Assembly (NCBI GenBank): GCA_022447545.1
Contig: JAKVBI010000028.1
Span: 17,126-81,125 of the forward strand
Length of the DNA stretch: 64,000 nt
Direction: 5' to 3'
From: Myxococcota bacterium
Lineage (GTDB): Bacteria > Myxococcota_A > UBA9160 > SMWR01
In this document: in pieces, positions 19,301 to 23,717 of the stretch
How the letters are laid out: the number at the start of each line of letters is the position of its first letter
How positions within the stretch are numbered: position 1 is the stretch's first letter
The notes under the pieces: generated by a model
Databases searched by the model: none
Told to the model about the DNA's origin: nothing
What the model saw: the letters and a program-made list of their open reading frames with translations, nothing else
Position numbers and translations under genes: made by a program

Positions 19301-19658
19301 CGCGAGCCTCGTCGAAGTTGAACTGAAAGAGGCTCTCGTCGCCGCGGTGGAGTTCGAGGACCCTGTGGGGGAAGAGGTAGACGACGCTGAGTTTCAGACT
19401 CGTGGAGAAGGACCACTTGCCGGTGGAGAACTCGGTGCCCTCGCCGCGCGAGTTGTAGGTTCGGAGCAGGCGGAAGTCTTCGCCCAGACTGGGGAGGAAG
19501 GCATCTTCGTGTTGGATGATGAGGTTGCCGTTCGAGGTGTTGATGTAGATGTTTTCACCGTGGCCGATTTCTCCAGACCGAATCGGGTCCCCCCGTTTCA
19601 GGATCTGGAGGCTCGTATCCAGTAGGCCACTACCACTTCCTCCGATCGCGATGGTCAT
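4317..19658 (-). CDS. Giant RHS/YD-repeat protein with LysM domain and hydrophobic C-terminal region
   Basis: 5113 residues in one uninterrupted frame. The start at 19658 has a GAGGAG-like site about 14 nt upstream. The N-terminus (DAFLPSLGEDFRLLRTYNSRG) resembles the DUF6531-like lead-in of RHS proteins. About 4000 residues of YD repeats (Y-x-YDxxGNxxxxTD) follow, which in this family form a large beta-shell. At residues about 4480-4527 there is a LysM domain (QQGDTLRSIALEYYG, a peptidoglycan/chitin-binding fold). Then comes a strongly hydrophobic Gly/Ala/Ile-rich stretch (about 4563-4640) and a roughly 470-residue tail with no toxin motif I recognise. No signal peptide is visible. Odd features: recurrent helical inserts, three inserted GMVVSGTGIPxGTT modules, and a GC shift along the gene. 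No VgrG, Tc-toxin or immunity gene is adjacent, so a role in contact-dependent competition is only a family-based possibility. Confidence 0.9.
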   Translation of the reverse strand: MTIAIGGSGSGLLDTSLQILKRGDPIRSGEIGHGENIYINTSNGNLIIQHEDAFLPSLGEDFRLLRTYNSRGEGTEFSTGKWSFSTSLKLSVVYLFPHRVLELHRGDESLFQFNFDEARGLWVSTDGDGAYETITEISQSWELYQARYALTREDGVVLEFDFLGNLLRSTDPNGVTMEYVYDQDTFQLQRVLDDDGRVIDYHYDPTTWELDKITDDSGSTLVDYEFDAWGKLLSVTDRMGHVTRYEYHPQGMLTKVILPNEQTVDGKTETYAAREMSFDYKMLDWRHASRWSSYGVSKITNANGGVISFDYEFDVEFADANPRLIRERPDGQKRLNACTQPIETISTGTTRVVNAHGNYRATSNEKEHVDWRIANGYYAQYDPDNTDTTYLGQVEHIREIFGLHYKYRDDGYITEITDQLGYVTRYQYDENNNLAAVIDRNGWAVTQSSHSYYQDLREELGFSRSLAALSEADTAALEALYTRSFTYDDRGNLISRTDHGGFVTTMTYTSFNAVESLTDAEGHALVTGDSPDLQAKRTQLGKAPLAANLSDDDKTALLDLYTTRYAYDAHQNLIEQVDPGGDITRFEYDADGNRTRRIVLLDPTVVDPDLPANADLVQITRYSYDAYGNNTLEIDGEGHQTLSEYDHFGNLTRVTNPNGGVTTLTYDADDRLLSVTDPEGHTTANAYDAVGNKISMTDAAGHTVTQIFDRNNLLLTTLDPSGSDPLLDRTTEHRYDVVGNRTTTTDAEGRSTTYTFDNRNQIVVVTTPAVAGADGTTPTPYETGFGYDAEINLIRRSDHRGEVTDLMYTPRGLVLQQTDPTGHITRTDYDANANVLRITAGMELPVEKRRVTSFRYDEEDQVIEQTTPMGHARAYSNENVDRDWRVRENFYEFWNPTTSPPAQVEEILGYFSEQTTYDAVGNVASVTNDTGATTDYVYDRNNRLLIEKLPAVTNPISGTTVRHERQYQYDGNGNKVAVIDENGSKTQYTYDLDDKLVLIKDPNEIKTVFEYDERENTTQVLIGVDAHEDGNHKVVVDSTDQAQVTSYTYDEFNQQVSQTDGVGNALASSDSPFYQNLRVKKHYPLQVSDLSEIQKNELRALYTTYFKYDRVGNQISLTNRSDEVIEYEYDALDRLVRETQPEVSVLDPTSLQLENLKPTTVWHYDGNGNPVAVIDALGRETTSTYDAMNRRVETTNPQGTVDHTVYDAFGNAIEQTRAFGTSDARTTTWEWDLNDRLISTRTPKGFKTTIEYDPIRNQVVETDARGNTSQQLLDARGRTVKAIDPRTFETIFEYDGAGNQIAILDPRGSQTRFDFDPGNRLLEVTDREGRVTRFAYDRRNNTIEQTTGYGATGAGSQGAEVTTYEYDAENHLVATVDAKGSRSTQVYDRSYNVVSSTDENGHTTHFAFDALEREISITDPMGGTVTYGYDAIGNVLTRTNQNGNTTTYAFDALDRNVVETDPDNVETHYAYDRVGNQVSITRAANVAGHERTTTYKYDRDDRLISMVDPVGNALANAATHPVDQQIILAAHETTYQYDRTNNLASVTDPLGHATLYQYDANSNLVGMTSPEGKQETYTYDGSGNRIIRQDANGNDSFTYYDADDERVLEVDPLGFATSYSYDANGNVATQIRYATPVTGTSYVSDPLELVVSDPKKDQVAHYDYDTLNRLTTVTDPKGGLQRFGYDNAGNLTSETDANGNKTRYEYDRNDRLSVRIDPMNGTESFTYDRVGNVLSETDANHHLTTFGYDALDRKISETSAVGHDLADKASTPAERDAILTQYTRSWKYDAVGNLHTETDEEGRTTTRTYDKDDREISLKRGSGAKATFVYDSAGNLVVETDPKNFSTEFHYDRDDRLQYRIDPLGGMRSFAYDDVGNVVSETDESGFKTTYTYDADNRRISTTTPLGNQLAESDEASFANQRVALGYLEAVADLTPAMQDSLREIYTEHYGYDAFDNRISLTDANDHLTTTGYDTLNRKVSETSAVGHELAEAASTPAEREAILTQYTRKWSYDATVNVVGETDELGNARSLGYDANDRLTGELTPKGFLTRFEYDAVGNETKRLLYSKTYSLNPDGSLPVPPSDAKDSVTTSDYDANNRLTTQTDPTHLVTAFEYDRTGNLLTRTVGYGLTNAQVTRQAFDDQNRLVEIIDPRNVSARLELDHRGLVTARTDAYGSDHARVTTFEYDGNRRVTRETDALGNNLVTSDSSLSLELRRQLGYTDTNGNGLSVAALSEAQQKEIKKLYSTTFTYTAVGNLSSRTRSPKTTSEQSESLVWDANSRVTSSLNGEKNQVSYHYDAVGNQTAVIEGVGSHARRETTIQYDADNRVSIFTDGVGNTTQSNYDANGRILSTLVKDITTAEQWETKYDYNADGQRIAVTTPGNSKTHYEYDALGNIVTIIDALGRTTRNGYDKSSRLTESVVNDTIRVQNEYDDFGNRIKTSLSAPGQASAQIEIAYTYDALNRVLQETDANGFSNTTSYDDFGNITSITRGAYTVHPTDRNYDADKASNAAAHNQTTSSIYDANNQLIFSTDGEGNQIACTWDFRGNKLSSTRGIKSSASKDTEHQSKTTYEWDRANRQTQVTIGSGDTKSVTKTTYDSVSNAIQKSVLQSVSKTGDPNDDIWTTTDITYDHNGRISKETNAIGTVVEYTYDARGNKTRVRESGFNSTDKLTHRTTQYEFDDNGNQTAIIDALGYRSTFTFDAVGNRTSTTDARQIYTSYQYYDGADRLVATVDNEKYLVEYDLDASGNITETRTYMQPLADTPSVDLRPTAVDSKDKRTTTSTYDKANQLIQETHADLSHSTYTYTSAGNALQKTLHPSPKSELQSRTLDKTLRVQEWRWDHAGRMTQAIGLRPTHQPASQAITETYQYDTSNNEIRVELDNPTRLATDKDDPKRIQVAKYDSVNRMVELTIGNRIETYTFDNSGNVVEKDVAGFKTESKYDGVNRLVEVKNDGTGGTFKYTYDSFGNWKTLTDQNENSTHFVYDELDRETKQIRPKITVFTIAGGEKSINPTSTKTYDPVGNVRSSTSPNAFLNGVDQDKFTETNWYDGNSRLIAHLNPENVLRNLKYDAVGHVTTVTLYLDSLQTPEDPNQNPRIQASPPTGVGETTVTETSYDSMGRATKTGYSDIHITTLSNTDGGDPTATTKQVGPALFTHYNAWGDPVETIDLNGNSSFWFYDTRGRQIAGVDDARYLIETEYDCKNNIVLQLKYEKKYPDPVEAGTSLSEIRNKLSPHGKYQTDRIYDANENLVEEISPAVATNNGHERVTTRFAYDARGNQIQKTLNAPKDSSSSSSSALTEFSYYDSSNRLIAVVDSNRVLHRFEYDDVGNNTVQERFFHLVPTEIDLKQIDHSSLKWTDVLTAFGVSENQSQDQVIKQTFNALRLNTEKEEMMGGGSIITRWDFDPNTNLTRMTLTETPEHANGKMEKNSATVTLDEIRQGIVAGMVVTGTGILDGTTVTSVTTTSGDPRFTQLTLSKPANETSLSERLTFTKEIVDQKAFNGLGLMIHAILPNGSHSNAEYNAMGSRITTTIGEAGTSGSSRQDVSPYTFSATYNKLNHKIATNEGTGIWRRMDVDAIGNTVAERVFGTQAAEKQDDEPITRYFEYDSRGNTITEWGPSVSSSTHAKGGAKKDSATVSLDEVKYGVEVGMVVSGDGIPPGTTVKSFENSVTATCGTTQGSESVTHDESENRIAEGWFVTGSGIPKGTTVASISTSNPGSITLSQEATDTDESVELRFSPSEFSLSAKATETNASVALTFTTSVPTRAVTRKTWDYAGNLSTQTDPGMSVAKVHEYDGVGNLTKEYYAGSGVTVGTVPIKTIRTLTYDVFGNLVSEAGPNGQATIYQFGSPNDDPKNRNRLLKQYETGLVSEAEVYTYDAFGRLKTTTNANSLGHTVSRSYDQRDRLVTLTDALNHKTHYTYDNRNHLTWTQDANGHFFGREYDESGNLTHEYSFRTRYGQVYLGEEAPKTLEEAKKRAENAVPAAGTENIVDTSGRSQGVSNDQHLHGEDIIFNSHANATVVLNIFTYDAFNNRTSETDSMNRKTAYTYGAFGQLKSETNEASITTSYTYDQFGRRVTQKSQEQTPSDGLAIPAQDLEFEYDNSGQLLRIHDHAVRDADGYLGTLGTTAVYEYDIAGRRITETFGSQDTTVHRRVDMTYSYWENGWLQSWEDRAIHPNWDDSTSLNYEYDRRGNKTSIEGTGKGPFPAPMKHTYLYDATDRVTNFESLTDESVSEKRTFTYNDTGELAKEASVNYTGAYSYDANGRVTQATILDSSTVVSHGRDHEPPTPKTLTWTYDRVGNIKIFKNDSEKTTNHWDTNYWKWRSDSNSGTNYTRFDRSGRVDQIYSTDGAVSSTYKHTDDGLLISIEDVDNGSASGTSWMTYDSNRNLMEANLGEGNDSSSAETKRFVYNAENRIIRRFHNSGVDVNKDPWTYFFYANGNPTGEFGDTAVLLDTGDYSELKKISKSFPAEEIQQHSVQQGDTLRSIALEYYGNQHLWFVLAEANGLLGQEALSVGQRIVVPNTVVNGRMSFDSHPVYDGEKIVGSEGPRLSTPAPKAPPSTCAIVTAIVLVVVIAIIAIAVTIVSVGLAAPAAIVALGASAGGFWAIMIGVVIGAAIGAAVSAVASAATQGVLIAFGLQQSFSVEQLATDTLVGALAGAATGLNAAVSMAKVVSIAGKVGRVFSFLGQGVMNAGGVLAKDELDYKDKTGSLKGFWKNLSSSPVEIAGIALAGIGGAMGPAWGEWEAVAKFGRGAASLADLESGPGELEAIRLDWDADAFSRGDWDEVWADYRPFKNFWKAVKVVNRTAPWGSAMANILTKQLLWGVTKETLTQWNNAKLEDEKYKASLAAHLKDVIPSPKSLAEDRPGESGPFGSGRLMPSGRSNPLAARSGIPGLSSESTRTLMGMRRPLDAETSPILSTGGQVGQIGQAGQDGRATTRGMGSRAVLGASGVGASKRFGGTKETLEILRLSASSDGVVQQFEDRMRHEVPATFSSARLREALIKGKTGSLNLFRQSSREVRFETPDLRSVLKALPGRAELNSGGSVTRQRLYEAMMGQGQVGALRMGAFQETTRVPQLAGRRFAEALTFTTRWTPTFTVSAATSTL
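8368..8763 (-). repeat. Nested pair of inserted beta modules within the RHS gene
   Basis: Coding region for a module DSATVSLDEVK...GMVVSGDGIPPGTTV...LSAKATETNASVALTFT that is split by a second, homologous module (roughly 8436-8632) with WFVTGSGIPKGTTVASI...ITLSQEATDTDESVELRFS. Both resemble the repeat at 9172-9373. The order suggests that one copy was inserted into the middle of another without breaking the frame. Confidence 0.75.
9172..9373 (-). repeat. Single inserted beta module within the RHS gene
   Basis: Encodes about 67 residues with the pattern NSATVTLDE, GMVVTGTGI, GTTVTSV, LTLSKPAN, LTFTKE, interrupting the YD-repeat register. GMxVxGxGIPxGTTV patterns of this kind are familiar from bacterial and phage surface or tail proteins. 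It is homologous to the two modules about 600 bp further along the gene. Confidence 0.75.
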
Positions 19659-20046
19659 GACTTCCCCGCTCCTCTCAGAAGTCTGGGTCCGTCTACAGAC
19701 GGGGATCCCAGCGTTGAAAACAACTCAAGCACATGGTTATCCCCGCGATCCGCGAGATGTTTAGGAACACCAGCACTACAGATGTGTTGTTTTGGCCCCG
19801 GTCGAACTGTTTCCGATGGTTTCGCTGAGGCTGCAGATGGAATCCGTTCAGGTCTCCCAAGGATGGGTGGCCCGCACTCAGCCTCCTACCCCTCTCCACT
19901 CTTCGCGTTGACTGCCGGGGGCTCTCATCCACGAAATCCGAGCGCAGAACCCACGCGCCGGTTGCGTGCTCCAGCCCACTCCGGCGACTGGGTCTCGACC
20001 CGTGTTTGGCCTGGCTCCGGGGTTTCCGGGCTATGCTGGCCGGGGC
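19659..20046. other. Divergent intergenic region between RHS and DUF3556 genes
   Basis: 388 bp between the minus-strand RHS start and the plus-strand DUF3556 start. The part around 19725-19795 is noticeably more AT-rich than its flanks and is the likeliest place for promoters, but I could not pick out a convincing -35/-10 pair. No coding remnant is seen. Confidence 0.4.
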
Positions 20047-21756
20047 ATGACGACCCAAGCTCCCGACCTGCCCCCCTATGACCCTCAGCGCATTCTGAAC
20101 GCACCCTTTCCGGAGCGTGTGCGCTTGGCCTGCCGGACCTGGGCGAACGCGAGTCCGAATCGGCCGGAGGTGATGGCGCTCTATTGGGGCAAGTACCTGT
20201 TCGCTCTGATCGGCACCTGGGCGTTCTGGTGCAGTTTCAATGCCGGCTATCCGGGCTTCTTCTCGGTTTCTGACTGGGCATTCACGACCGAAGCGTTCAA
20301 GAAGGCGATGGTCTGGTCCATGTGCTGGGAGCTCTTTGGCTTCGGATGTGGCTGGGGGCCGATGAACGCGCGTTTTGACAAGTGGTTCGGTGGGTATCGC
20401 CACTTCGCGCGTGTCGGAACGGTCAAGCTCCCGCTCTTCCGCGGTGCGCCGCTGATCGGTGGCGACACCCGTAATTGGCTCGACGTCGGTCTCTACATCC
20501 TCAACCAGATCCTGCTACTGCGCGTACTGGTGGCTCCAGAGGTCACGGCGGAGCTGCTCCTGCCTTGCTTCCTGCTCACCGCCGTGAACGGTGTGCTCGA
20601 CAAGACTCTCTTTCTGGTTGCCCGATACGAGCACTACTGGGTGGTGATTGGCTGTATGACGTTCGCGGCTGCGAACGATCTCTGGATCGCCGGGGCGATG
20701 ATTACCTGGTCTTTCATCTGGTTCTGGGCTGCGGTGTCCAAGTGGAACGCCCACTTTCCCTCTGTGATCATGTTCATGATGAACAATGGGCCCTTCTTCC
20801 CGAAGCTCCTCAAGAAGCGCCTCTTTCGCGATTTTCCAGACGATCTGCGGGCTTCTCCTTTTGCCGAGAGGATGGCGCTCTTCGGTCACGTCGCCGAGTT
20901 TTCGATCCCGATCATTTTGTTGGTCGCCCACCTCACGGGAAGTTGGTGGCTGCTCCTCGGCGGATGCATTCTCTTTACGGGATTCCACAGTTTCATCGGG
21001 CTGAACAACCCGAACGGGATGCCGGTGGAGTGGAACATCTTGATGATCTATGGCGGCTGGTTCCTGTTCTGGTTTCACCCGGAGACCTCGGTCTTCGACA
21101 TGACCCAGATGCCGCTGCTGTTGGCGGCGCTGCTCTTCTCCCTGGCTGTCGTTCCGACCTTCGGAAACTTCGTGCCCGCGCGTGTCTCCTTCCTTCCCTC
21201 CATGCGCTACTACGCGGGTAACTGGGCGTACAACATCTGGCTCTTCAAAAAGAATGGCTCCACCGAAAAGCTGCGCAAGCTCAAGAAGACGAGCGCTACG
21301 GTGAACGAGCAGCTCGAGGAGATTGTTGACAGCCCAATCGAGTTCGAGATCGCGAAGGTGATGATGATGGTCAGCCGCTTCATGCACTTCCAGGGGCGGC
21401 CTCTCTTCGAGGCGCTTCCAGTTGCCGTCGATGACATCGAGGACTACGACTGGTTCGAAGGCGAGGTGCTGGGCGGCATGGTGCTCGGCTGGAACTTCGG
21501 AGACGGCCATCTGAATGGCGAGCAGTTGCTGAGTGCGATTCAACCGATCTGTGAGTTCGACGAGGGAGAAGTGAGGGTCATCTCGGTCGAATCCCAGCCC
21601 CTGTTCGGCCCCACGATGCACTGGAGGGTCTACGATCCCGTGCAGGGTGAGATCGCCGAAGGCAAGACCGTCATGTCCGACTACACGGGGCACCAGCCCT
21701 GGCCGACAGGCGACGTAGCGAGGGCGCTCTCGAAGGGCCATTCGCAGACGGCTTGA
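20047..21756 (+). CDS. DUF3556 family integral membrane protein
   Basis: 569 residues from the ATG at 20047, chosen because MTTQAPDLPPYDP is the usual beginning of this family; an upstream in-frame ATG (19966) adds only unlikely sequence. Multiple membrane segments run from about residue 45 to 390 (for example GTWAFWCSFNAGYPGFF, LLLPCFLLTAVNGVL, MITWSFIWFWAAVSKWN, MPLLLAALLFSLAVVPTF). They are followed by a soluble C-terminal domain of about 160 residues. DUF3556 proteins occur in mycobacteria and some proteobacteria, often near lipid or steroid genes; their function is unknown. Conserved-looking HEHYW-like and WNxHFP segments are present. It is followed by gene remnants, with no clear operon partner. 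Confidence 0.85.
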   Translation: MTTQAPDLPPYDPQRILNAPFPERVRLACRTWANASPNRPEVMALYWGKYLFALIGTWAFWCSFNAGYPGFFSVSDWAFTTEAFKKAMVWSMCWELFGFGCGWGPMNARFDKWFGGYRHFARVGTVKLPLFRGAPLIGGDTRNWLDVGLYILNQILLLRVLVAPEVTAELLLPCFLLTAVNGVLDKTLFLVARYEHYWVVIGCMTFAAANDLWIAGAMITWSFIWFWAAVSKWNAHFPSVIMFMMNNGPFFPKLLKKRLFRDFPDDLRASPFAERMALFGHVAEFSIPIILLVAHLTGSWWLLLGGCILFTGFHSFIGLNNPNGMPVEWNILMIYGGWFLFWFHPETSVFDMTQMPLLLAALLFSLAVVPTFGNFVPARVSFLPSMRYYAGNWAYNIWLFKKNGSTEKLRKLKKTSATVNEQLEEIVDSPIEFEIAKVMMMVSRFMHFQGRPLFEALPVAVDDIEDYDWFEGEVLGGMVLGWNFGDGHLNGEQLLSAIQPICEFDEGEVRVISVESQPLFGPTMHWRVYDPVQGEIAEGKTVMSDYTGHQPWPTGDVARALSKGHSQTA

Positions 21757-21776
21757 GGCTTGTTTTCGGAGAACGC

Positions 21777-22085
21777 GTGGTTCGAATCGAAGACATGCCG
21801 GCGGTCGAACGGGCGCATTTATTGGGGAAGCCCTGCGAGCTCCCCGGGCCGACGCCCTGGGTGGAGCCCCCGCCTCTTTCCGAGTGCAGAGTCGCAATCA
21901 TTACCACGGCAGGTTTACATCGCCGGGGCGATGATCCCTTGCGCGTGGTCGATCTCTCTGATCGCGTGACCCCAGGTTCAATCCGCGTGAGCGAACTTAG
22001 GATGACGCACTCTTCCGTTCATTTCGACCGATCAGGTTTCAGAGAAGATGTGAACGTCGTTTTTCCGATTGATCGGCTGCGAGAA
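21777..22085 (+). pseudogene. Truncated PrdB-like (glycine/sarcosine/betaine/proline reductase B family) gene
   Basis: About 100 residues match the N-terminal part of the PrdB-like family. Landmarks are VVRIEDMPAVERAHLLGKPC, PTPWVEPPPLSECRVAIITT, AGLHRRGDDP, HSSVHFDRSGF and NVVFPIDRLRE. After this the similarity stops abruptly; intact members run to about 165 residues. A GTG at 21777 or an upstream TTG at 21753 could be the old start. The frame runs 12 further residues of non-homologous sequence to a TGA at 22119-22121. It joins directly to a TauD fragment in another frame, so this is best read as a deletion scar. Confidence 0.7.
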
Positions 22086-22326
22086 TCGGAGGCCTCGGTC
22101 GCCGAGCCTATGCCTATGTGACGGGACTCCCCGTCGAATAGAGCGAGGCACTGCTGGATGACTTGTGGCAGTACTCGGTTCGTCTCGAGAAGGTTTGGAC
22201 CCAGGAATGGCGGGTGGGCGAAGTGATCATCTGGGACAACCGCCGCGTCTTGCATCGACGCGATGAGTTTGACCCGAATTCAAGATGTTTGCTCAAGCGT
22301 TGCCAGGTTCACGCCCGCCAAGACTG
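22086..22326 (+). pseudogene. C-terminal remnant of a TauD/TfdA-family dioxygenase
   Basis: In the frame from about 22089 the translation reads GRRAYAYVTGLPVE, stop, SEALLDDLWQYS, TQEWRVGEVIIWDN, RRVLHRRDEFDP, ending at a TGA at 22324-22326. This is the C-terminal third of a TauD/TfdA Fe(II)/2-oxoglutarate dioxygenase, with the distal iron histidine region (WDNRRVLHRR) and the late arginine. The N-terminal HxD half is missing and an in-frame TAG interrupts the fragment, so no functional product is expected. An intact TauD-like gene is present at 42900-43724. Confidence 0.75.
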
Positions 22327-22372
22327 AACGCCTCTACCTGGGTCTTCTTTGCGCTTCCGAGCGTCGCCCGCG

Positions 22373-23023
22373 TCAGCGCTTCTGAAGACCTTGTGTTTCC
22401 AGGTACCAGAGGAGATCGGTGAGGCGGTCCTGGCCAAAAAAAATCTCTTTCTGGTGAACGAACAACGGTGCCCCCCAGTGCCCAGAAGCGAGCTGATCGT
22501 TCCGGTTCTGACGGACGACCGCATCCAATCGATTCGCTTCCGACAACGCAATTCTTTCGAACTCGTGGATGTCGAGCCCCACTCTCGCCATTGCGCGCTC
22601 CAGATGATCACCTTCGTTCCATCCCTCGACATTCGGGTCGAAGAGCAGTGCGCTCACCGACACCACGTATTCGAGACCCTTGTCGCGTTCAGCCGCGATC
22701 TGGGCAAAGTGCGTCAGGCGTGTGATGTAGGGCTGTTCGGCCGCGATCTCACGGGTTTTCAAATCCTGAACGATGGGGTCAGGGCGGGGCCAGTGGAATG
22801 GGATGTTCAAACGCTTTGCGATTCGATGGGTGTCCCGCAACAAATATGCGGGCCACAAAGGGTTGACGCGCTCGAAAAATGTCTCGTCGCTGATAGCGAG
22901 AGGAAAGACGGGTTTGAGGTGAATCGCCAAGTCGTAGGTTTTTGCGTACTGGGCCAGGGTGGGTGTTGCCAAGTAGCAATAAGGCGAGCGCATCGTGTAG
23001 TAGAGGTCTAGGCGGATCGTCAT
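22373..23023 (-). CDS. 2-hydroxychromene-2-carboxylate isomerase-like (DsbA-fold, kappa-class GST-like)
   Basis: 216 residues from the ATG at 23023, chosen for a GGGA about 8 nt upstream; the in-frame ATG at 23044 lacks a site. Begins MTIRLDLYYTMRSPYCYLA, the active-site SPY(S/C)Y loop of the NahD-like thioredoxin-fold isomerases that use glutathione in naphthalene-type catabolism. The C-terminal GHWGAPLFVHQKEIFFGQDRL carries the conserved GxPxF and FFGQDR elements. Length is normal. The substrate is inferred only from the family; related DsbA-fold proteins act on other aromatics or are simply annotated as DsbA-like. Confidence 0.85.
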   Translation of the reverse strand: MTIRLDLYYTMRSPYCYLATPTLAQYAKTYDLAIHLKPVFPLAISDETFFERVNPLWPAYLLRDTHRIAKRLNIPFHWPRPDPIVQDLKTREIAAEQPYITRLTHFAQIAAERDKGLEYVVSVSALLFDPNVEGWNEGDHLERAMARVGLDIHEFERIALSEANRLDAVVRQNRNDQLASGHWGAPLFVHQKEIFFGQDRLTDLLWYLETQGLQKR

Positions 23024-23166
23024 GATTTCATTCCCACGAGTCATTGTTCGCGATGCAGCATTCTGCTGCGAGGCGTTGGTGGAGTTTCCCCCAGTCCTTC
23101 AATCGCAATCTCGAGTCATGTGGTTTGGGTTCCGTGCTCGGGGCTGAAGAGCGCTTCCCCATCGTT

Positions 23167-23637
23167 TTAACGCCAGCCCCATAGAAACCAATCCCGTGTA
23201 TGTCGCGCCCTCCTCAGTTCGGTGCTCCCGTCATAGAGATCCGCGAGGGGGATGCCCACTGGTGTTTGATCGAGCTTGAGCAACGCGATGTCGAATCCGT
23301 CGTGTAGCGATTGGTTTTCATCCGCGACGACGTCCGGATACACGTGGGACTTGGCCACGGGGTGCTGGGTTCCATTGAAGAAAGCGAAGTCCGACGAGTT
23401 CTTGGTGCCCCCGTGCTCCGCAGCGAGCATCCACTGCGCCTCGATGAGGGTTCCGGAGCAGGTTCCCTCCGTGCCGACGAGATCCCCCCCCATTGGATAC
23501 GCGAGCCCCAGGCCTTTGTCGGCCGTGTGATGTGCGCCCACTGCGATGGTTCCCGCAGGTACGACCATTGCCGGGACGAGGACCAAGCCAAGAATCGCCA
23601 CCGCGAGAATGGCTGCGAATCGAGTGGGAACGCCCAT
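23167..23637 (-). CDS. Truncated trypsin-like serine protease homologue, probably inactive
   Basis: 156 residues from ATG 23637, which opens a good signal peptide (MGVPTRFAAILAVAILG, then VPA). The body resembles the first barrel of secreted trypsin-like proteases: CSGTLIEAQWMLAAEHGG at the catalytic-His site and HDGFDIALLKLDQ at the catalytic-Asp site. The TAAHC motif is altered to LAAEHGG. The protein stops soon after the Asp region, so the whole Ser-containing second barrel is missing. A longer in-frame start at 23841 would overlap the next gene's end and has no support. Most likely a decayed or truncated gene. Confidence 0.6.
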   Translation of the reverse strand: MGVPTRFAAILAVAILGLVLVPAMVVPAGTIAVGAHHTADKGLGLAYPMGGDLVGTEGTCSGTLIEAQWMLAAEHGGTKNSSDFAFFNGTQHPVAKSHVYPDVVADENQSLHDGFDIALLKLDQTPVGIPLADLYDGSTELRRARHTRDWFLWGWR

Positions 23638-23717
23638 CCGGCTTGGTGTGATTCGCCACGTAGGCATCATAACCCACGCCTGTTCGGGGAAGCCTTCATC
23701 GTCCCAGTTGGAAACTT

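Noticed and set aside
20515-21897. A 460-residue minus-strand frame opposite the DUF3556 gene
   Set aside because: Charged, repetitive composition without any motif. The plus strand has the membrane protein with clear hydrophobic helices.
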